Notes under the pieces: model-generated
Told to the model about the DNA's origin: nothing
Database searches by the model: none
Seen by the model: the letters and a program-made list of their open reading frames with translations, nothing else
In this document: positions 11,601 to 38,498 of the stretch, one piece after another
How positions within the stretch are numbered: the stretch's first letter is position 1
How the letters are laid out: each line of letters starts with the position of its first letter
Made by a program: the position numbers and the translations under genes
Assembly (NCBI RefSeq): GCF_032118995.1
Contig: NC_092652.1
Coordinates: forward strand, 25,657,044-25,721,043
Direction of reading: 5' to 3'
Source of the DNA: Asterias amurensis
Taxonomy: Eukaryota; Echinodermata; Asteroidea; Forcipulatida; Asteriidae
DNA length: 64,000 nucleotides

Positions 11601-13093
11601 CAAAACCTTGACTGTAAACCATGACCAAGAGGTTGTCATTGTATGCTGAAATATTGGGACATCCGAACTTCCAGAGGAACTAAAGTATACAGGATAACAT
11701 TGTTTTACTTTTTACCACACTTTTTTAGTAGCACTTAAAGGCAGTGGACACTATTGGTAATTACTCAAAATAATTATTATCATAAAACCTTACTTGGTAA
11801 CGAGTAATGGGGAGAGATTGATAGTATAAAACATTGTGAGAAACAGCTCCCTCTGAGTGAGGTAGTTTTCGAGAAAGAAGCAGTTTTCCAAGAATTGATT
11901 TCAAGAACTGGTCTTTGACAATTACCAATAGTGTCCAGTGTCTTTGTAAAGACTAACTAATTACTAAAACAATGCTTGAGCTTTCATTACAACAACTGTT
12001 TCATCAGATGCAGTGTATTATAAAGTATTCACTATTTACCAAAGGAAATACAGAATAAATGCATGACTTCACAGTCTACTTACAATGCAACCCAAAATGG
12101 CCATGAATTCCGATACATGTATTCTTTAACCTCATCTCTGAAAAAAAGAAGAAGACAAAACTCAAAATAAAAAAAGGTGTCATTAGTTCCTGAGGTATGT
12201 GTGTCCTTCTTCGGCACATTTTAATAAAAAAAAATAAAAAATTATAAGTTTGAAAAACGGGTGCGAGTAGCCAAGCATGGTCCTCCCCAGAATCAGGCCT
12301 GTAAATATCCCACGGCACCCCGAGCAATTGGCATGGTGCACCCTGCACTATGGCGCCTTCTGCAAAGTTCCAATCCAAGCTTACATTTTCCCCCATAACA
12401 GTGCCCCATATACCAGAGGAAAACTGCTTTAAAGAGCAAAACTCAAGGCCTGCAAGATTGCTCAAAATTGTTCTCTTCTTTGGAATAAATTCTGAGGAGT
12501 TTTAAGAAAACTTTCAAAATATTGTTGTATACTAAAGTTTATAGCTCATAAAGAAAGTTTCTGTCTTTCTTACAGGTAGGGCCTACTTGCTGGGTGTATA
12601 TAAATTCTTTATGTTTATTATTCTGTTAATGCACCATGAGTATCTCTTGTGATGGATACCAGGTGCATTATAAATATCGAAATGTATGAACTTGTTTTCA
12701 TAAAAAAAGGTGATTGTCATCTACTATATATAGGAATATAATACTTACACATAGACAAAGGGGATTATGATGGCTATTGTCAACGCCAGCTGTGCTGTCA
12801 AAATGGCATACACCTTTTTAATGAAGCCTGCGAAATAAAGTAACAAATGTGTTTAATATATTGGTATGGTTTAGGTTTGCACTGTTCAAAATGACTGCAC
12901 AGTATACACTTGTAGAACTAGAACAGGGGCCACTGGTTCAAATTCTGCTCAGGTAAATTTTTGACTTTTGCTTTGGGAATTTGTGTTTATAATAAAATAT
13001 CATCTCATTTTACTTGGTATACTCACCATGTCTGACATCTTGCTCCGCAAACTCAAAGTCATTCCCCAAATTTTCAGTGTCATCGGATAACAT
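5476..13093 (-). CDS. Lifeguard / transmembrane BAX inhibitor motif protein
   Basis: Nine coding exons on the minus strand, all with GT-AG borders and matching phases: 13093-13027, 12827-12749, 12137-12084, 10208-10118, 9716-9633, 8636-8595, 8065-7976, 7132-7085, 5628-5476. The sum is 708 nt, 235 residues plus stop, the usual length of lifeguard proteins without the long Pro-rich N-terminal extension. Visible family marks: FIKKVYAILTAQL at the start of TM1, SCFTNLRRNFPIN, FEGVLLGIA, FAFQTKIDFT, VLDIVYASVGAVIFA, the FDTQLLLGG motif, and SPEEYIFASLNLYIDIVQ near the C-terminus. Six to seven membrane segments are expected. The family (GRINA, FAIM2, TMBIM1, TMBIM4) acts in ER, Golgi or plasma membrane in calcium leak and protection from apoptosis; that role is inferred by homology. 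Similarity seems closest to the GRINA/FAIM2/TMBIM1 group. An acceptor (minus-strand CTCTAG) at about 13123 indicates an additional upstream 5' UTR exon. Confidence 0.92.
6667..7040. repeat. TTAA MITE family B, copy 1
   Basis: Bounded by TTAA on both sides. Starts AGCCATTGGACACTTTCGGT; the right end is a diverged version ending AATGGCT. Internal words GTCATGACATGTGTTTA and GGTTTACAGGAGG (minus strand) are shared with the copies at 13816, 39734 and 45723. Lies in lifeguard intron 8. Confidence 0.8.
7085..7132 (-). CDS. Lifeguard coding exon 8 (16 codons)
   Basis: Encodes VLDIVYASVGAVIFAM between CCCCAG and GTGAGT, phase 0. Confidence 0.9.
7976..8065 (-). CDS. Lifeguard coding exon 7
   Basis: Thirty codons, phase 0, encoding IDFTMLSGLLFALL, IGLMIFGIFAIIFRSR; acceptor ATTCAG, donor GTAAGC. 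Confidence 0.9.
8460..8486 (+). mobile_element. Helitron-like 3' terminus
   Basis: A perfect 7-bp hairpin GCCGCGC-gaa-GCGCGGC is followed after six bases (GTCTCG) by CTAG and then T. Hairpin followed by CTRR next to T is the Helitron 3'-end signature. The 5' boundary was not found, so length and family are unknown. Lies in lifeguard intron 6. Confidence 0.4.
8595..8636 (-). CDS. Lifeguard coding exon 6 (14-codon micro-exon)
   Basis: Forty-two nt, phase 0, encoding IIVLALTVFAFQTK between TTTCAG and GTAGGT. Too short for open-frame searches but required to join FAFQTK to IDFT in the family motif. Confidence 0.88.
8743..9150 (-). mobile_element. tRNA-derived SINE with a doubled head
   Basis: Minus-strand head near 9140 reads GTGGCCGAGCGGATAAAAG (box A-like), then GGGTTCAAATCCCAG (box B-like) at 9076-9062, as in a leucine/serine-type tRNA with a long variable arm. 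A second partial head copy lies at 8978-9034. The body has AAGTGTCTTGCTCAAAGAC (8945-8963) and CCCAAAGCGCTTCAAATTA (8780-8798), words of a widespread invertebrate SINE body. Lies in lifeguard intron 5, opposite to the plus strand. Confidence 0.7.
9194..9581. repeat. TTAA MITE family A, near full length
   Basis: TTAA, then AGGCAGCGGACACTATTGG at the left end; the right end reads GTGTCCAGTGCCTTAA. The centre is a self-complementary block (GATTTCGAGACCTCAAG...TGAGGTCTTGAAATC). In lifeguard intron 5. Near-palindromic, no coding content. Confidence 0.85.
9633..9716 (-). CDS. Lifeguard coding exon 5
   Basis: Twenty-eight codons, phase 0 on both sides; encodes TVFEGVLLGIACGRY and QTNTILIAAGITA. Acceptor CAACAG, donor GTAAGT. 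Confidence 0.9.
9957..10026 (+). tRNA. tRNA-like pseudogene or SINE head
   Basis: Contains AGCTCAGATGGTAGAGC (box A with D-arm symmetry) and GGTTCTAGTC (box B with one departure from GGTTCGANNC), spaced as in a tRNA, plus TTAATCCGGAGGTCGC between. The acceptor stem does not pair (GGCTAG against the 3' flank), so it is more likely a decayed tRNA-derived repeat than a functional tRNA. Confidence 0.4.
10118..10208 (-). CDS. Lifeguard coding exon 4 (TM2-TM3)
   Basis: After TCTCTTAG, encodes AMTFILIIALSCF, then TNLRRNFPINFICLFLF, ending on a whole codon before GTGAGT. SC-x(4)-RR-x-P-N is the loop signature seen in lifeguards. Confidence 0.9.
10313..10688. repeat. Chimeric MITE: family B left half joined to family A right half
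   Basis: The left 120 bp (AGCCATTTGACCCTTTCGGT through TTAGTCCATGAA) is the reverse complement of the family B right half, including its poly-T tract. From about 10440 (GTAGTTTCTGAGAAAGAAG) the sequence is family A to its normal end AGTGTCTTTAA. The two termini are therefore from different families. In lifeguard intron 3. Confidence 0.75.
10733..11127. repeat. TTAA foldback MITE family D, copy 1
   Basis: TTAA-flanked; starts AGGAACACATTGCCTTGGAT and ends GGGCAATGTGTTCCT. The element is one long palindrome around TCAAAATTTTGA-type centre at about 10921-10933, with AAATTGCGTGGTTTTCC on one arm and GGAAAACCACGCAATTT on the other. Other copies: 35713-36052 and 59160-59549. Confidence 0.85.
11735..11949. 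repeat. TTAA MITE family A, internally deleted copy
   Basis: Left 160 bp follow the family from TTAAAGGCAGTGGACAC; the sequence then jumps to ACTGGTCTTTGACAATTACC and GTGTCCAGTGTCTTTG, so about half the family consensus is missing. In lifeguard intron 3. Confidence 0.8.
12084..12137 (-). CDS. Lifeguard coding exon 3
   Basis: After a long pyrimidine tract and CAG, encodes DEVKEYMYRNSWPFWVA, the lumenal loop and start of TM2, followed by GTAAGT. A longer open frame overlapping this exon in another phase is a shadow. Confidence 0.88.
12749..12827 (-). CDS. Lifeguard coding exon 2 (TM1)
   Basis: After TTTCGCAG the exon encodes GFIKKVYAILTAQLALT and a hydrophobic run ending PFVY, then GTAAGT. 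Carries the first membrane helix and the conserved KVY-ILT-QL signature. Confidence 0.9.
13027..13093 (-). CDS. Lifeguard coding exon 1
   Basis: ATG at 13093; encodes MLSDDTENLGNDFEF and ends RH plus one base before GTGAGT. Short acidic cytosolic N-terminus. A splice acceptor at 13123 precedes 29 nt of leader. Confidence 0.85.
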
Positions 13094-13129
13094 TATGATT
13101 GATGGCGTACCCTACACTTCACCTAGAGT

Positions 13130-13815
13130 AAATAAAAGAGGGTAAATACTCAGCGATGGGTTCACTCAGTGAAAGTTTCAGTTAAATCCAATGTGGAGCG
13201 TGTCTGTGTTTGAGCAGACTGAGCCAAGCAGCAGTGGTAATAAAACACCTATTAATATAAAATATTGGCTATTTCAGTTCTTCTTCCTTAAGTGCAGCCT
13301 TTGAAAATTGGTGTATGCGCTGCGTACTTGTGTAGAGCTAAAGTATACATGCTTCAAAGATGGCACTGTAAAGGGTTACGTTATCGCAACTAAATCTGAA
13401 AATACTGAGACAATATTTATTTGGCAAGCTCTTCGGCAAAAGCGATCCAGTTTCGCACAGTGTGAATAGTGTCATTATGTTCAGCATGAAAAGGCCCCCT
13501 CGGCCAATCTTGGCCAGCAGTTTTTTTCTGCATACGGCACGTCAGCTGCATGACAACAGGATTGAATGCTAAATAGATTGAAAGTCTGACTATTGCAAGA
13601 AATCCCATCACAGCAAAATAACCTTTAAAATGTCTATGTACTCGTACTGACTAGTAAATAATGTCAAATTTAAAAAAGGAATGGATACATTTACTCATTA
13701 CTGGGTCTAGTTTTTATTTAGTTTAGAGAGTCTTTTATGAGCAACTAACTAAGATTAAGAACTATTATAACAAACTAAAACTATAATATTAATAAGCTCT
13801 TAAAAAATTATTGAC
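13130..13815. other. Upstream of lifeguard coding region; no gene seen
   Basis: Probably lifeguard 5' intron. Short open frames on the minus strand near 13417-13611 show no family resemblance or splice support. Confidence 0.35.
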
Positions 13816-14188
13816 TTAAAGCCATTATACACTTTCGGTAAACAGTATTGTCCCAGTCCCACACTTCGTGTATCACAACTTATATATAAAATAACAATCC
13901 TGTGGAAATTTAGGCTCAATCGGACATCGGAGTCAGGAGAAAATAACGGGAAAACCCACTCCTGTTTTCGCGCGTTTCGCCGTGTCATGACATGTGTTTA
14001 TAACAAATCCGTAATTCTCATTAACGAGAATTTATATTGTTTTACCGTTTTCTCAAAAAGTAAAGCATTTCATGGACTAATATTTCAAGAGAAGTCTTTC
14101 ACCATTACCTTCTGTAAACCCTGTAAATTATTTGTAAATCTGTGAACTTTTTTTTTTTTTCTGTACCGAAAGGGTCCAATGGCTTTAA
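13816..14188. repeat. TTAA MITE family B, copy 2
   Basis: Starts TTAAAGCCATTATACACTTT and ends GGGTCCAATGGCTTTAA. Nearly identical to the copy at 39734-40108, including the private change TTATACAC in the left end, so the two share a recent source. Its right TTAA (14185-14188) is also the left TTAA of the adjoining family A element. Confidence 0.88.
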
Positions 14189-15639
14189 AGACAGTGGACA
14201 CTATTGGTAATTGTAAAAGACCAGTCTTCTCACTTGGTGTATCTCAACATTATACATAAAATAACCAACCTGTGAAAATTTGAGCTCAATCGGTCGTCGA
14301 AGTTGCGAGATAGTAATGAAAGAACAAACACCCTTGTCACTCGAAGTTGTGTGCTTTCCGATGCTTGATTTCGAGACCTCAAATTCTAAACTTGAGGTCT
14401 TGAAATCAAATTTGTGGAAAATTACTTCTTTCTCGAAAGCTACGTCACTTCAGAGGGAGCCGTTTCTCACAATGTTTAATACCATCAACCTCTCCCCATT
14501 ACTCGTTACCTAACCAAGTTAAGTAAGGTAAGGTATGATAATAATTACAGTCGTTTGACCAGTTCTGGATCACTTTTTGAATTCACATTGTTTTTTGTTG
14601 CAATCTCTTTGATTTCTTAAACAAAAAAGTTTATCAGTTTACCTAAACATGACATAAAACTCACCAAGTGTTCACTGACAAAAAAAGATTAGTCCTTTCG
14701 AAGGGGCTTTGAGAAAAGTATCGTCACCTGTTTGACCAGTTCAGGATCAGTTGAATCTATTCTGAATCAGTAGAGTGCACTTTATTGCAAACCCATACTC
14801 CCATTCATAAAACTGTCTCTCAAGGACACAAAACTTCAGAGGTGTGTTGGCATGGACTTGGACTTCCTTTCTTTAGTGAATGTCATGCAAGTGTCTTCAA
14901 TAGCAGCGCAAAAACCCAGCGACAAAACCACAAAACAACAGCAAAGGCAAATGAAGAAGTGAAGCGAACCTAAAAAGCATTATTGACCCCTCCAAGTTTA
15001 ATTTTCTCACAAAAAAAAATCTACAAGAATTTGTTAATATCCAATTGTGGGACATTAAGTAATGTTTCTCAAAATCAACTAAAAAAACTTTCTACTGCAG
15101 TGGTATGATTTTACCTTACTTAGTAAGTTAGTGTGGCACCATTTGACGCAACGAGATGTTGAGTGATCCTGAACTGGTCAAGGGCAAGTTGTCCCCCCAA
15201 AGAAGATTTTGGTAACTTCGTCTCCTCAAAAAAACAAGATGACTGCACAGCATTTACAGGAATTATTTTTTACACATTCTTATCATTTTACATAAATATT
15301 TTTTGCCCCGGCACTCCAATTCTAAAGGTAAGAAGTTTTACCAGTGTTTTTCAACCAACATTTTTAAACAAAAAAATGATCAATTTCGCAGACAACCTTC
15401 AGGAAAACGGCCATAATTTATTTGCTGATGATGTTTGGCACCTTTTTGGGGATTTGTTGGTTTAATGGGTGTTAATCTTCACATTTATCAACAGAAATTG
15501 GTAATAATGAGAAGTGATACAATTATTTGGTTATTGCAAAGTTGAAGTGATCCCGAACCGGTCAATGATCCCGAACTGGTCAAATGACTGTATTTTGAGT
15601 AATTACCAATTACTGTCCAAAACTGTCCACTGCCTTTAA
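14185..15639. repeat. TTAA MITE family A split by a Tc1-like insertion
   Basis: Left part 14185-14547 from TTAAAGACAGTGGACACTA to the GATAATAATTA region; right part 15591-15639 resumes TATTTTGAGTAATTACCAA and ends CACTGCCTTTAA. Removing the inserted segment plus one TA restores the family sequence. Confidence 0.85.
14548..15590. mobile_element. Tc1/mariner-like non-autonomous element
   Basis: A 1043-bp insert flanked by TA duplications (14546-14547 and 15591-15592). Termini are inverted: CAGTCGTTTGACCAGTTCT on the left and, on the minus strand from the right, CAGTCATTTGACCAGTTCG. The TTTGACCAGTTC word recurs internally near 14731 and in reverse near 15162 and 15548, giving subterminal repeats. 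CAGT start and TA target fit the IS630-Tc1-mariner superfamily. No transposase frame is visible; the short frame at 15163-15465 has no DDE-type resemblance. Confidence 0.75.
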
Positions 15640-17100
15640 TTTATGCTAGTCATGCAGTCATAAATGCTAGTGGGATGGGAGGTTCAGTTTAATGTGTACT
15701 GTAAACTATTAATTTAACCATAAATCATCATTCTTTTAATAAATTAAACAAAATGGCAGACACTCTCATCATCATGATAATTATTGAAATTTGAATGATG
15801 ACACTCGATCCTCCGATCTCGTCCAGTCTCTACTTCTCTCCACTCAATCAATACAATATTTTGTAATTTGTTCCGATTATGTGACAAAAATACTAAATGA
15901 ATGAGCATCATATTTACCAAATAGGGATCAAAAGAAGCAACTCGTTTATAACTCGATTATCAAGTGTTGTATTTTGTCAGATTTGCTGGCTAGCTCTGTG
16001 CACACACACACCACGTCCGCGCCCAGCCACTTGTTGCAATGTAAGGTGTGATTTTTGTGTGTAAATAAAACAACATCGCACAGCGCCCTCTATTGACCCA
16101 AGTTAGACAACCATCAGTTTCATTACAAAACAACTGAGATTCATGTTTAGTTCGCTCCTTTTTGGAAAGTTTGTTCTCGTCTTTTTTGAAGTAAGAAGGC
16201 CGTATTAAAAAATAGTTACTGATATTGTTCAAGTTTTTAAGTAACTCTCATTGGACATTGGTGGATGTTTTTCTTGCCAAAAGTTTAAACTCAATTCTGT
16301 TATTTAGCCCTATTTATTTACGTATCATGCGGGTAACTCCGATCATGCTCCGATCATCAGCGCCCAACTTGCACTGACATTACAATTGAATTATTCAAGG
16401 TATTTTTGTGCTGAAAACATCACTATTTATAGTATAATTACTAAATTACTTTTACTTTTCATGCAAAACGGTAACGAAAGTTTGAGAATCAGAGATGTCA
16501 ACAAATCATGTAGCAATAAACTAGAGTATTGCTCCATGCAAACAATCCACCAAGGTAATTTCAACAAATTTCAATAAAAACATTTTTCCTCCTTCTAAAC
16601 ATCCTTTTGTTTACAATCGGAATCAACGTGACCTGAAAAGTTCGCGGCGCATTGCAATTGCTCGGCAGTACTGACGTCACTCCATGAAACGATTTTGTGG
16701 AATCCGCTTAGCGGAAATAACGGTTTATTTGCATAAATCAAACTAATGTGCGCGTAAGATATCGGAACGTGTAGAACGTGTTGTTGTTTACTTTTTAATT
16801 ATTTCGTCGTAAATAAATCTCATGATGAGTTGTATTGTTCATCATTTGAACATTTTTAATCAAAAATTGAATTTAAATAGTTGGCAAACTTAATATTTGA
16901 TTAATAAGATAACAAAACTACAATTATAATGTAACACAAAATGACACCAACTACACGGTTGAAATGTTTGTAGTGTCTGGTATGTACAAGATCATGTGAT
17001 CTCAAACAGTCTAGACAGTTTTACATCATGCAAAAAAATAATTGGCTGGACCGCGATTACTGTACACACGTTGTCGGCTGCTGCTTTCGTCTTGCATGTG
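15640..17100. other. Gap between the divergent lifeguard and Smad-like genes
   Basis: Probably contains both promoters. A candidate lifeguard 5' leader lies on the minus strand around 15920-16040, where the sequence is more GC-rich (CCACGTCCGCGCCCAGCCAC) and a possible donor reads TTTG/GTAAAT at about 15918. A CRE-like TGACGTCA (16671-16678) and the palindrome CCGCTTAGCGG lie nearer the Smad-like gene. No TATA box was identified. Confidence 0.3.
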
Positions 17101-17292
17101 TGATGCGGTAGACATTTTGAGTTGACAACAATCCAGTTTCCAGTTCAACAACATCACATCGGTATCCCGAACTTGCAGGCAGATTTTGATGGCATTCCAT
17201 GTGCGGCTTGGACTCGAGAGGTGATCGAGATATTCCAGGGTTTTCTAGACGGAGGAACACTGGGGTTTTTGGGGGATTGTTGTCGGTGCAGG

Positions 17293-33770
<16,478 letters not shown>

Positions 33771-33984
33771 GAGCTTTTTGTTGTTGATTTTTTGTGTGTA
33801 TATGTATATACAAACTCTTCTGTTGAATATTTAGTGCGGGCCACACTAAAAGCCAAAGCCTATTTGAATGTACATTGTAAAGTTTATCATTGTTTAAGGT
33901 GTATAGTGTACATAGTGCATGCTTCTGTACAATGCTTCTACGGCACAAAAACCTCAGTGGGTTGTGGTCAACACAAAACATGTA

Positions 33985-33990
33985 AATAAA
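33985..33990 (+). other. Candidate polyadenylation signal of the Smad-like gene
   Basis: AATAAA, 215 nt past the stop codon on the sense strand, in ATGTAAATAAACATAC. Confidence 0.5.
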
Positions 33991-33999
33991 CATACAAAA

Positions 34000-35080
34000 G
34001 CCCAAACAAATGTATTTTACTAAAAGTAAAGTTTACATTTTTTAAACTTACGACAGTAGTAAAACTTAGTAAGCTGCTGTTAGTTGAACAGTCAATAATA
34101 ATTTAATACAATTTTTCTGCTTCAAAGAAGTATAGGAATGGCTTTTTCAAATTCTTATAACTTTAAAAAAAAAATTCTATTCGCATTGCAGCTCCAAAAT
34201 ATTATGTTTGCTTAACTGTATGATATCATTAAAATTGATCAACTTTGTAGAGTTATTTGTTTAAGGATTCCACTTTATCATAGGAAGTAATGTCCTTTCT
34301 CTGAAGGCAAAAATAAATAACCCACCTTTAAAATTAAGTATTGTTGTTTAACAAATGAAAGTGAGTGGGGAAAGTAATCATTTGTAATTCAAATTCTGGT
34401 ATTGATATTAGCACCGCCCTCAAAAGTGATTAGCACTTGAAACGGTGAATAGAAGATGAACAATTATTCAGCAGCCAATATCACCAAATGCTAGGAATAA
34501 TCTTATCTCGATATGCATTAGGTCAAGTAACTCGTCCTAACTAAACTAAGGATGGTTTCAATGCTTCCCAACTTCTATGTTACGGAACTTTAAATCGTCT
34601 ACAGTCCTATGATTAGTCATGCTTGTGTTTACTCTAAACAAACTTAGCCTTCATATTATTTTATGAAATTACCTGGGCAAAAGTTCTAAAAGATTTTTTT
34701 GCTAAGCAGTTTTATTCTGTGCTAAGCATTTTTGTGATAAAAAGCTTTACAGTTGTGCACCTTGCACCTATTTCTCTTGCCATCCATCTTGATTTATGTT
34801 ATTAAAAGTTTCTGTTCCTACATGTTTGAGCTGATATGTAACACTCTATGTCAAAACCAGACATTCCCGCTTAAAAACAAAACTGGGTTTATTTGCTCAT
34901 CAATTAGATAAGAATAACTTTTAAGGAGCTTTCAAAGAGCACCTTAATTTTGGGCCTTACACAACAAAGAATAACATAACATCACAATGTCATGTTACCT
35001 CTGTCTGAAGTTACTTTTATTTCTATCGTTGCAAACATCTTATCAACCAAAAGGATCGATGGTATAAAAGCACAAAATAG
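34000..35080. other. Intergenic, decayed repeats only
   Basis: Contains a family H-like fragment near 34495-34555 (CTCGTCCTAACT) and TGCTAAGCA words near 34700-34735. No gene. Confidence 0.35.
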
Positions 35081-35185
35081 TAAATGGCTTGACGTTTCGA
35101 CCCTCGCAGAGTCTTTCTTGAATTTAACATTCGAGAAAGACTCTGCTATGGTCGACTCGAAACATCAGGCAATTTAAAAACCATT
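35081..35185. repeat. Foldback element family G, copy 1
   Basis: Arms GACGTTTCGACCCTCGCAGA and, inverted, TCTGCTATGGTCGACTCGAA around AATTTAACATT. Relatives at 56227-56325 and, as half copies, 51990-52030 and 55853-55905. Confidence 0.6.
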
Positions 35186-35712
35186 TTTTGAACTTTAAAT
35201 TCCATATCATTATTTCTAAGAAGTGACTGGTTTTGGCATGGGTTGTCACACATGGTCTGTTAAAAGTAACAAATTTAAAACTAATGCTCCATCAAACTGC
35301 TCATAAAGCAGGGTTCTGTCCATGCAAAAGCTAGCGGGCAATTGCAAAAGCTAGCGGGCCAAAACGCCCGATTTGTGTTCAGTAAACGCGCGACCTTTTG
35401 TAAAAAAAAACCTAGCAAACAAATATTAACAATAGAAATATCAAGACTAAACCATAGAAAGCTCCAGATTGCTTAGTAGGGCTTTTCAAACCAAGATAAT
35501 AACCCAGTAGAAAACATTTAGAAGACCTTGTTTCAATTCAGCGTGCTTCTTTTAAACTTCCAAAAGTTGTGTCCAGAATGACCAACAGTTTTGAGAAAAA
35601 CATGGGGAGAATCCTGTTGAGCCTTGCTGTTTAGTTAAATATCCACATGTATGTATTCTCATTATTTGTATTCATCCTAAAATTATCAAATGAGTTTGAA
35701 CTGGGATTAAAT

Positions 35713-36052
35713 TTAAAGGAACACGTTGCCTTGGATCGGTCGAGTTGGTCTTTGAAAAGCATGTGTAACTGTTTTTTATAAAATGCATATGGGTAGAAAG
35801 ATGCACGGTTTTCCTTTTACCTTGCGACTAACACGGTCAGCCATTTATGGGAGTCAAATTTTTGACTCCCATAAATGGCCGACCGTGTTAGTTCGCACAG
35901 TAAAAGTAAAACCACGCAATTTTGAGGCAAATTTGTGTGGATCATAGTATTCTACTTTAAAAACATCTTTCCAACCATGCATTTTATAATACACGGTTAC
36001 AAACGCTTTTTATAGACCAACTCGTTCGATCCAAGGCAACATGTTCCTTTAA
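35713..36052. repeat. TTAA foldback MITE family D, copy 2
   Basis: TTAAAGGAACACGTTGCCTT on the left and GGCAACATGTTCCTTTAA on the right; the left arm is shorter than in copies 1 and 3. Confidence 0.85.
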
Positions 36053-36106
36053 ATTACTAGTTTAAAAGGTCAATAGTTTATCAGAAACTTATTTTCATAT
36101 TACTAA

Positions 36107-36500
36107 TTAAAGGCAGTGGACACTATTGGTAATTACTCAAAATAATTATTAGCATAAAACCTTACTCGGTAACGAGAATTGGGGAGCTGTTGATACTATA
36201 AAACATTGTGAGAAACAGCTCCCTCTGAAGTGACGTAGTTTTCGAGAAAGCAATTTTCCATGAATTTGATTTCCAGACCTCAGATTTAGAATTTGAGGTC
36301 TCAAAATTAAGAATCTGAAAGCACACAACTTGGTGTGACCATGGTGCGACAAGGGTGTTTTTTCTTTCATTAATATCTCACAACTTCCACGACTAATTGA
36401 GCTCAATTTTTCACAGGTTTGTTATTTTTTTCATATGTTGAGATACACCAACTGTGAAGACTAGTCTTTGACAACTACCAATAGTGTCCAGTGTCTTTAA
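36107..36500. repeat. TTAA MITE family A
   Basis: TTAAAGGCAGTGGACACTAT to GTGTCCAGTGTCTTTAA, full length. It carries an 11-bp duplicate motif near GACCATGGTGCGACAAGG, also present in the copy at 38499, so those two are sister copies. Confidence 0.88.
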
Positions 36501-36770
36501 CTTAAGGGCATGGTGTTGACTAAAGAAAGTACACCAAGAAACGTGTGCACCACCCTTCAGTGCAAGTTTCCTAAACATGTTGGTATGACACATGATTTGG
36601 ATTGATTGAAAAATTTTGTGAAATTGATTTATTACTTCAAATTTGAATTTGTATCAACGGCTCAGTGCTATAAGGTTGTTAATTGCACTTTCAGAATGTA
36701 ATGATCAGAATGGCAACGCATTTGTATAAATTGGAAGACATAAATCAAAATAAAAAATAACTGTTTTTGT

Positions 36771-37154
36771 TTAAAGACTCTGGACACTATTGGTAATTCT
36801 CAAGACCAGTCTTCTCACTTGGTGTATCTCAACATATGCATAAGATAACAAACCTGTGAAAATTTGAGCTCAATCGGTTGTCAAAATTACGAGATAATAA
36901 TGAAAGAAAAAATACCCTTGCCACATGAAGTTGTGTGCTTTCAGATGCTTGATTTCGAGACCTCAATTTCTAAATCCGAGGTCTCGTAATCAAATTTGTG
37001 AAAATTACTTCTTTCTCGAAAACTATGTTACTTCAGAGAGAGCAGTTTCTCACAATGTTATACACAATCAACCTCTCCCCTTTACTTGTTACAAAGTAAG
37101 GTTTTATGATAATAATTATTTTGAGTAATTACCAATAGTGTCCACTGCCTTTAA
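36771..37154. repeat. TTAA MITE family A
   Basis: TTAAAGACTCTGGACACTAT to GTGTCCACTGCCTTTAA; reverse orientation relative to the copy at 36107. Confidence 0.88.
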
Positions 37155-37699
37155 GACGAATAAAACAAAGATATTATGCTTAATTTTAACACACTTGTTT
37201 AGTTTTATGCCTAACAAAATAAATATCATATTAACTAGTAAATTAATTTTGCCAACCAGTTAGTTGCTTTCAATAGTTAAATGTTAAATGCAGATTTTAC
37301 AGATAACCTAGGTGAACTTTTTGCCCTAAACAGAAAGGCGTTAGTTTATTTTAACGTCAGTGAATTTTGTGTGATCTGGTTTGCTGATTTCGATGATCAA
37401 ATAGATTATTGCTAAGTTGGCTTCAAATTATTTTTAAAGTAAAACTTTTTTCAAAAACAAACCAGTAGGTCTACGATGATTGTAACAAGTGTCAGATCGT
37501 GACATTTTCATGGAAATGAACTGGTAGACTATTTAACAAAAATATCAATAAAAGAAAAAAATTGAAATAAAAAATAAATAAAACACAGATTGAAAGAAAA
37601 TTGTTTTGTAGCAGTTGAATGGTCAATTTAAAGTCTAAATGGATGGATGAAAATTATTGTTTTAACAATTATAGTTTGATGAATTGGTGAACAAGAGGG

Positions 37700-37745
37700 A
37701 AATAGTATCAAGAGAGGAAACCGCTCGGCCACGACACTTCCGAAA
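37700..37745. repeat. SINE head fragment
   Basis: AAACCGCTCGGCCACGACAC matches the tRNA-derived head of the SINE at 8743-9150 on the minus strand; the rest is missing. Confidence 0.4.
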
Positions 37746-37962
37746 TATATGAGTTACTAAAACTTAAGGAGAGACCCAACTCTAGTAGACCTAACTCAAG
37801 TTGGTTAGTCCATTGAAGTTGGTCAAGCATGGCAGTGACAATGCTAAAGTTGTTCCGTTGTCTCCCAAAAAATAATTGTGCATAGCAGAGCAGTACCATT
37901 TCTTTTTTGGGGGGTTTAGCTGGCTCGCCAGACCCCATCTTGAATCAATCAGAACGATAACT

Positions 37963-38356
37963 TTAACGACACTGGACACTATTGGTAATTGTCAAAGACC
38001 AGTCTTCTCACTTGGTGTATCTCAGCATACATGTATTGCATAAACTAACAAACCTGTAAAAATTTGAGCTTGATTGGTCGTCGGAGTTGCAAGATAACTG
38101 TGAAAGAAAAAAACACCCTTGTCACACGAAGTTGTGTGCTTTCAGATGCTTGATTTTGAGACCTCAAGTTCTAAACTTGAGGTCTCAAAATCAAATTCGT
38201 GGAAAAATCATTCTTTCTCGAAAACTACATCACTTCAGAGGGAGCCGTTTCTCACAATGTTTTATACCATCAACCTATCCCCATTACTTGTTACCAAGTA
38301 AGGTTTTATGCTAATAATTATTTTGAGTAATTACCAATAGTGTCCACTGCCTTTAA
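37963..38356. repeat. TTAA MITE family A
   Basis: TTAACGACACTGGACACTAT to GTGTCCACTGCCTTTAA with the palindromic core intact (TTTTGAGACCTCAAG...TGAGGTCTCAAAA). Confidence 0.88.
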
Positions 38357-38498
38357 GAAGAAGTTCAAGGAACACAATCAATAATCTTTATTCCGTTAGT
38401 ACCCCCTTTTTAATTAAAATCCAACAGCATACAACCAGCAATAACAGGATGGACCAGCTTAGATGCTGGCTAGGTGAACCAGAAACAACCACTCTGGG

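Noticed and set aside
12076-12465. A 129-codon open frame on the minus strand
   Set aside because: Overlaps lifeguard exon 3 in another phase and reads through its acceptor tract as poly-Phe; the spliced exon explains the region.
17104-17292. Open frame continuing upstream of the Smad-like start
   Set aside because: It has no ATG, no Smad MH1 motif and no convincing splice acceptor, so it is treated as leader sequence.
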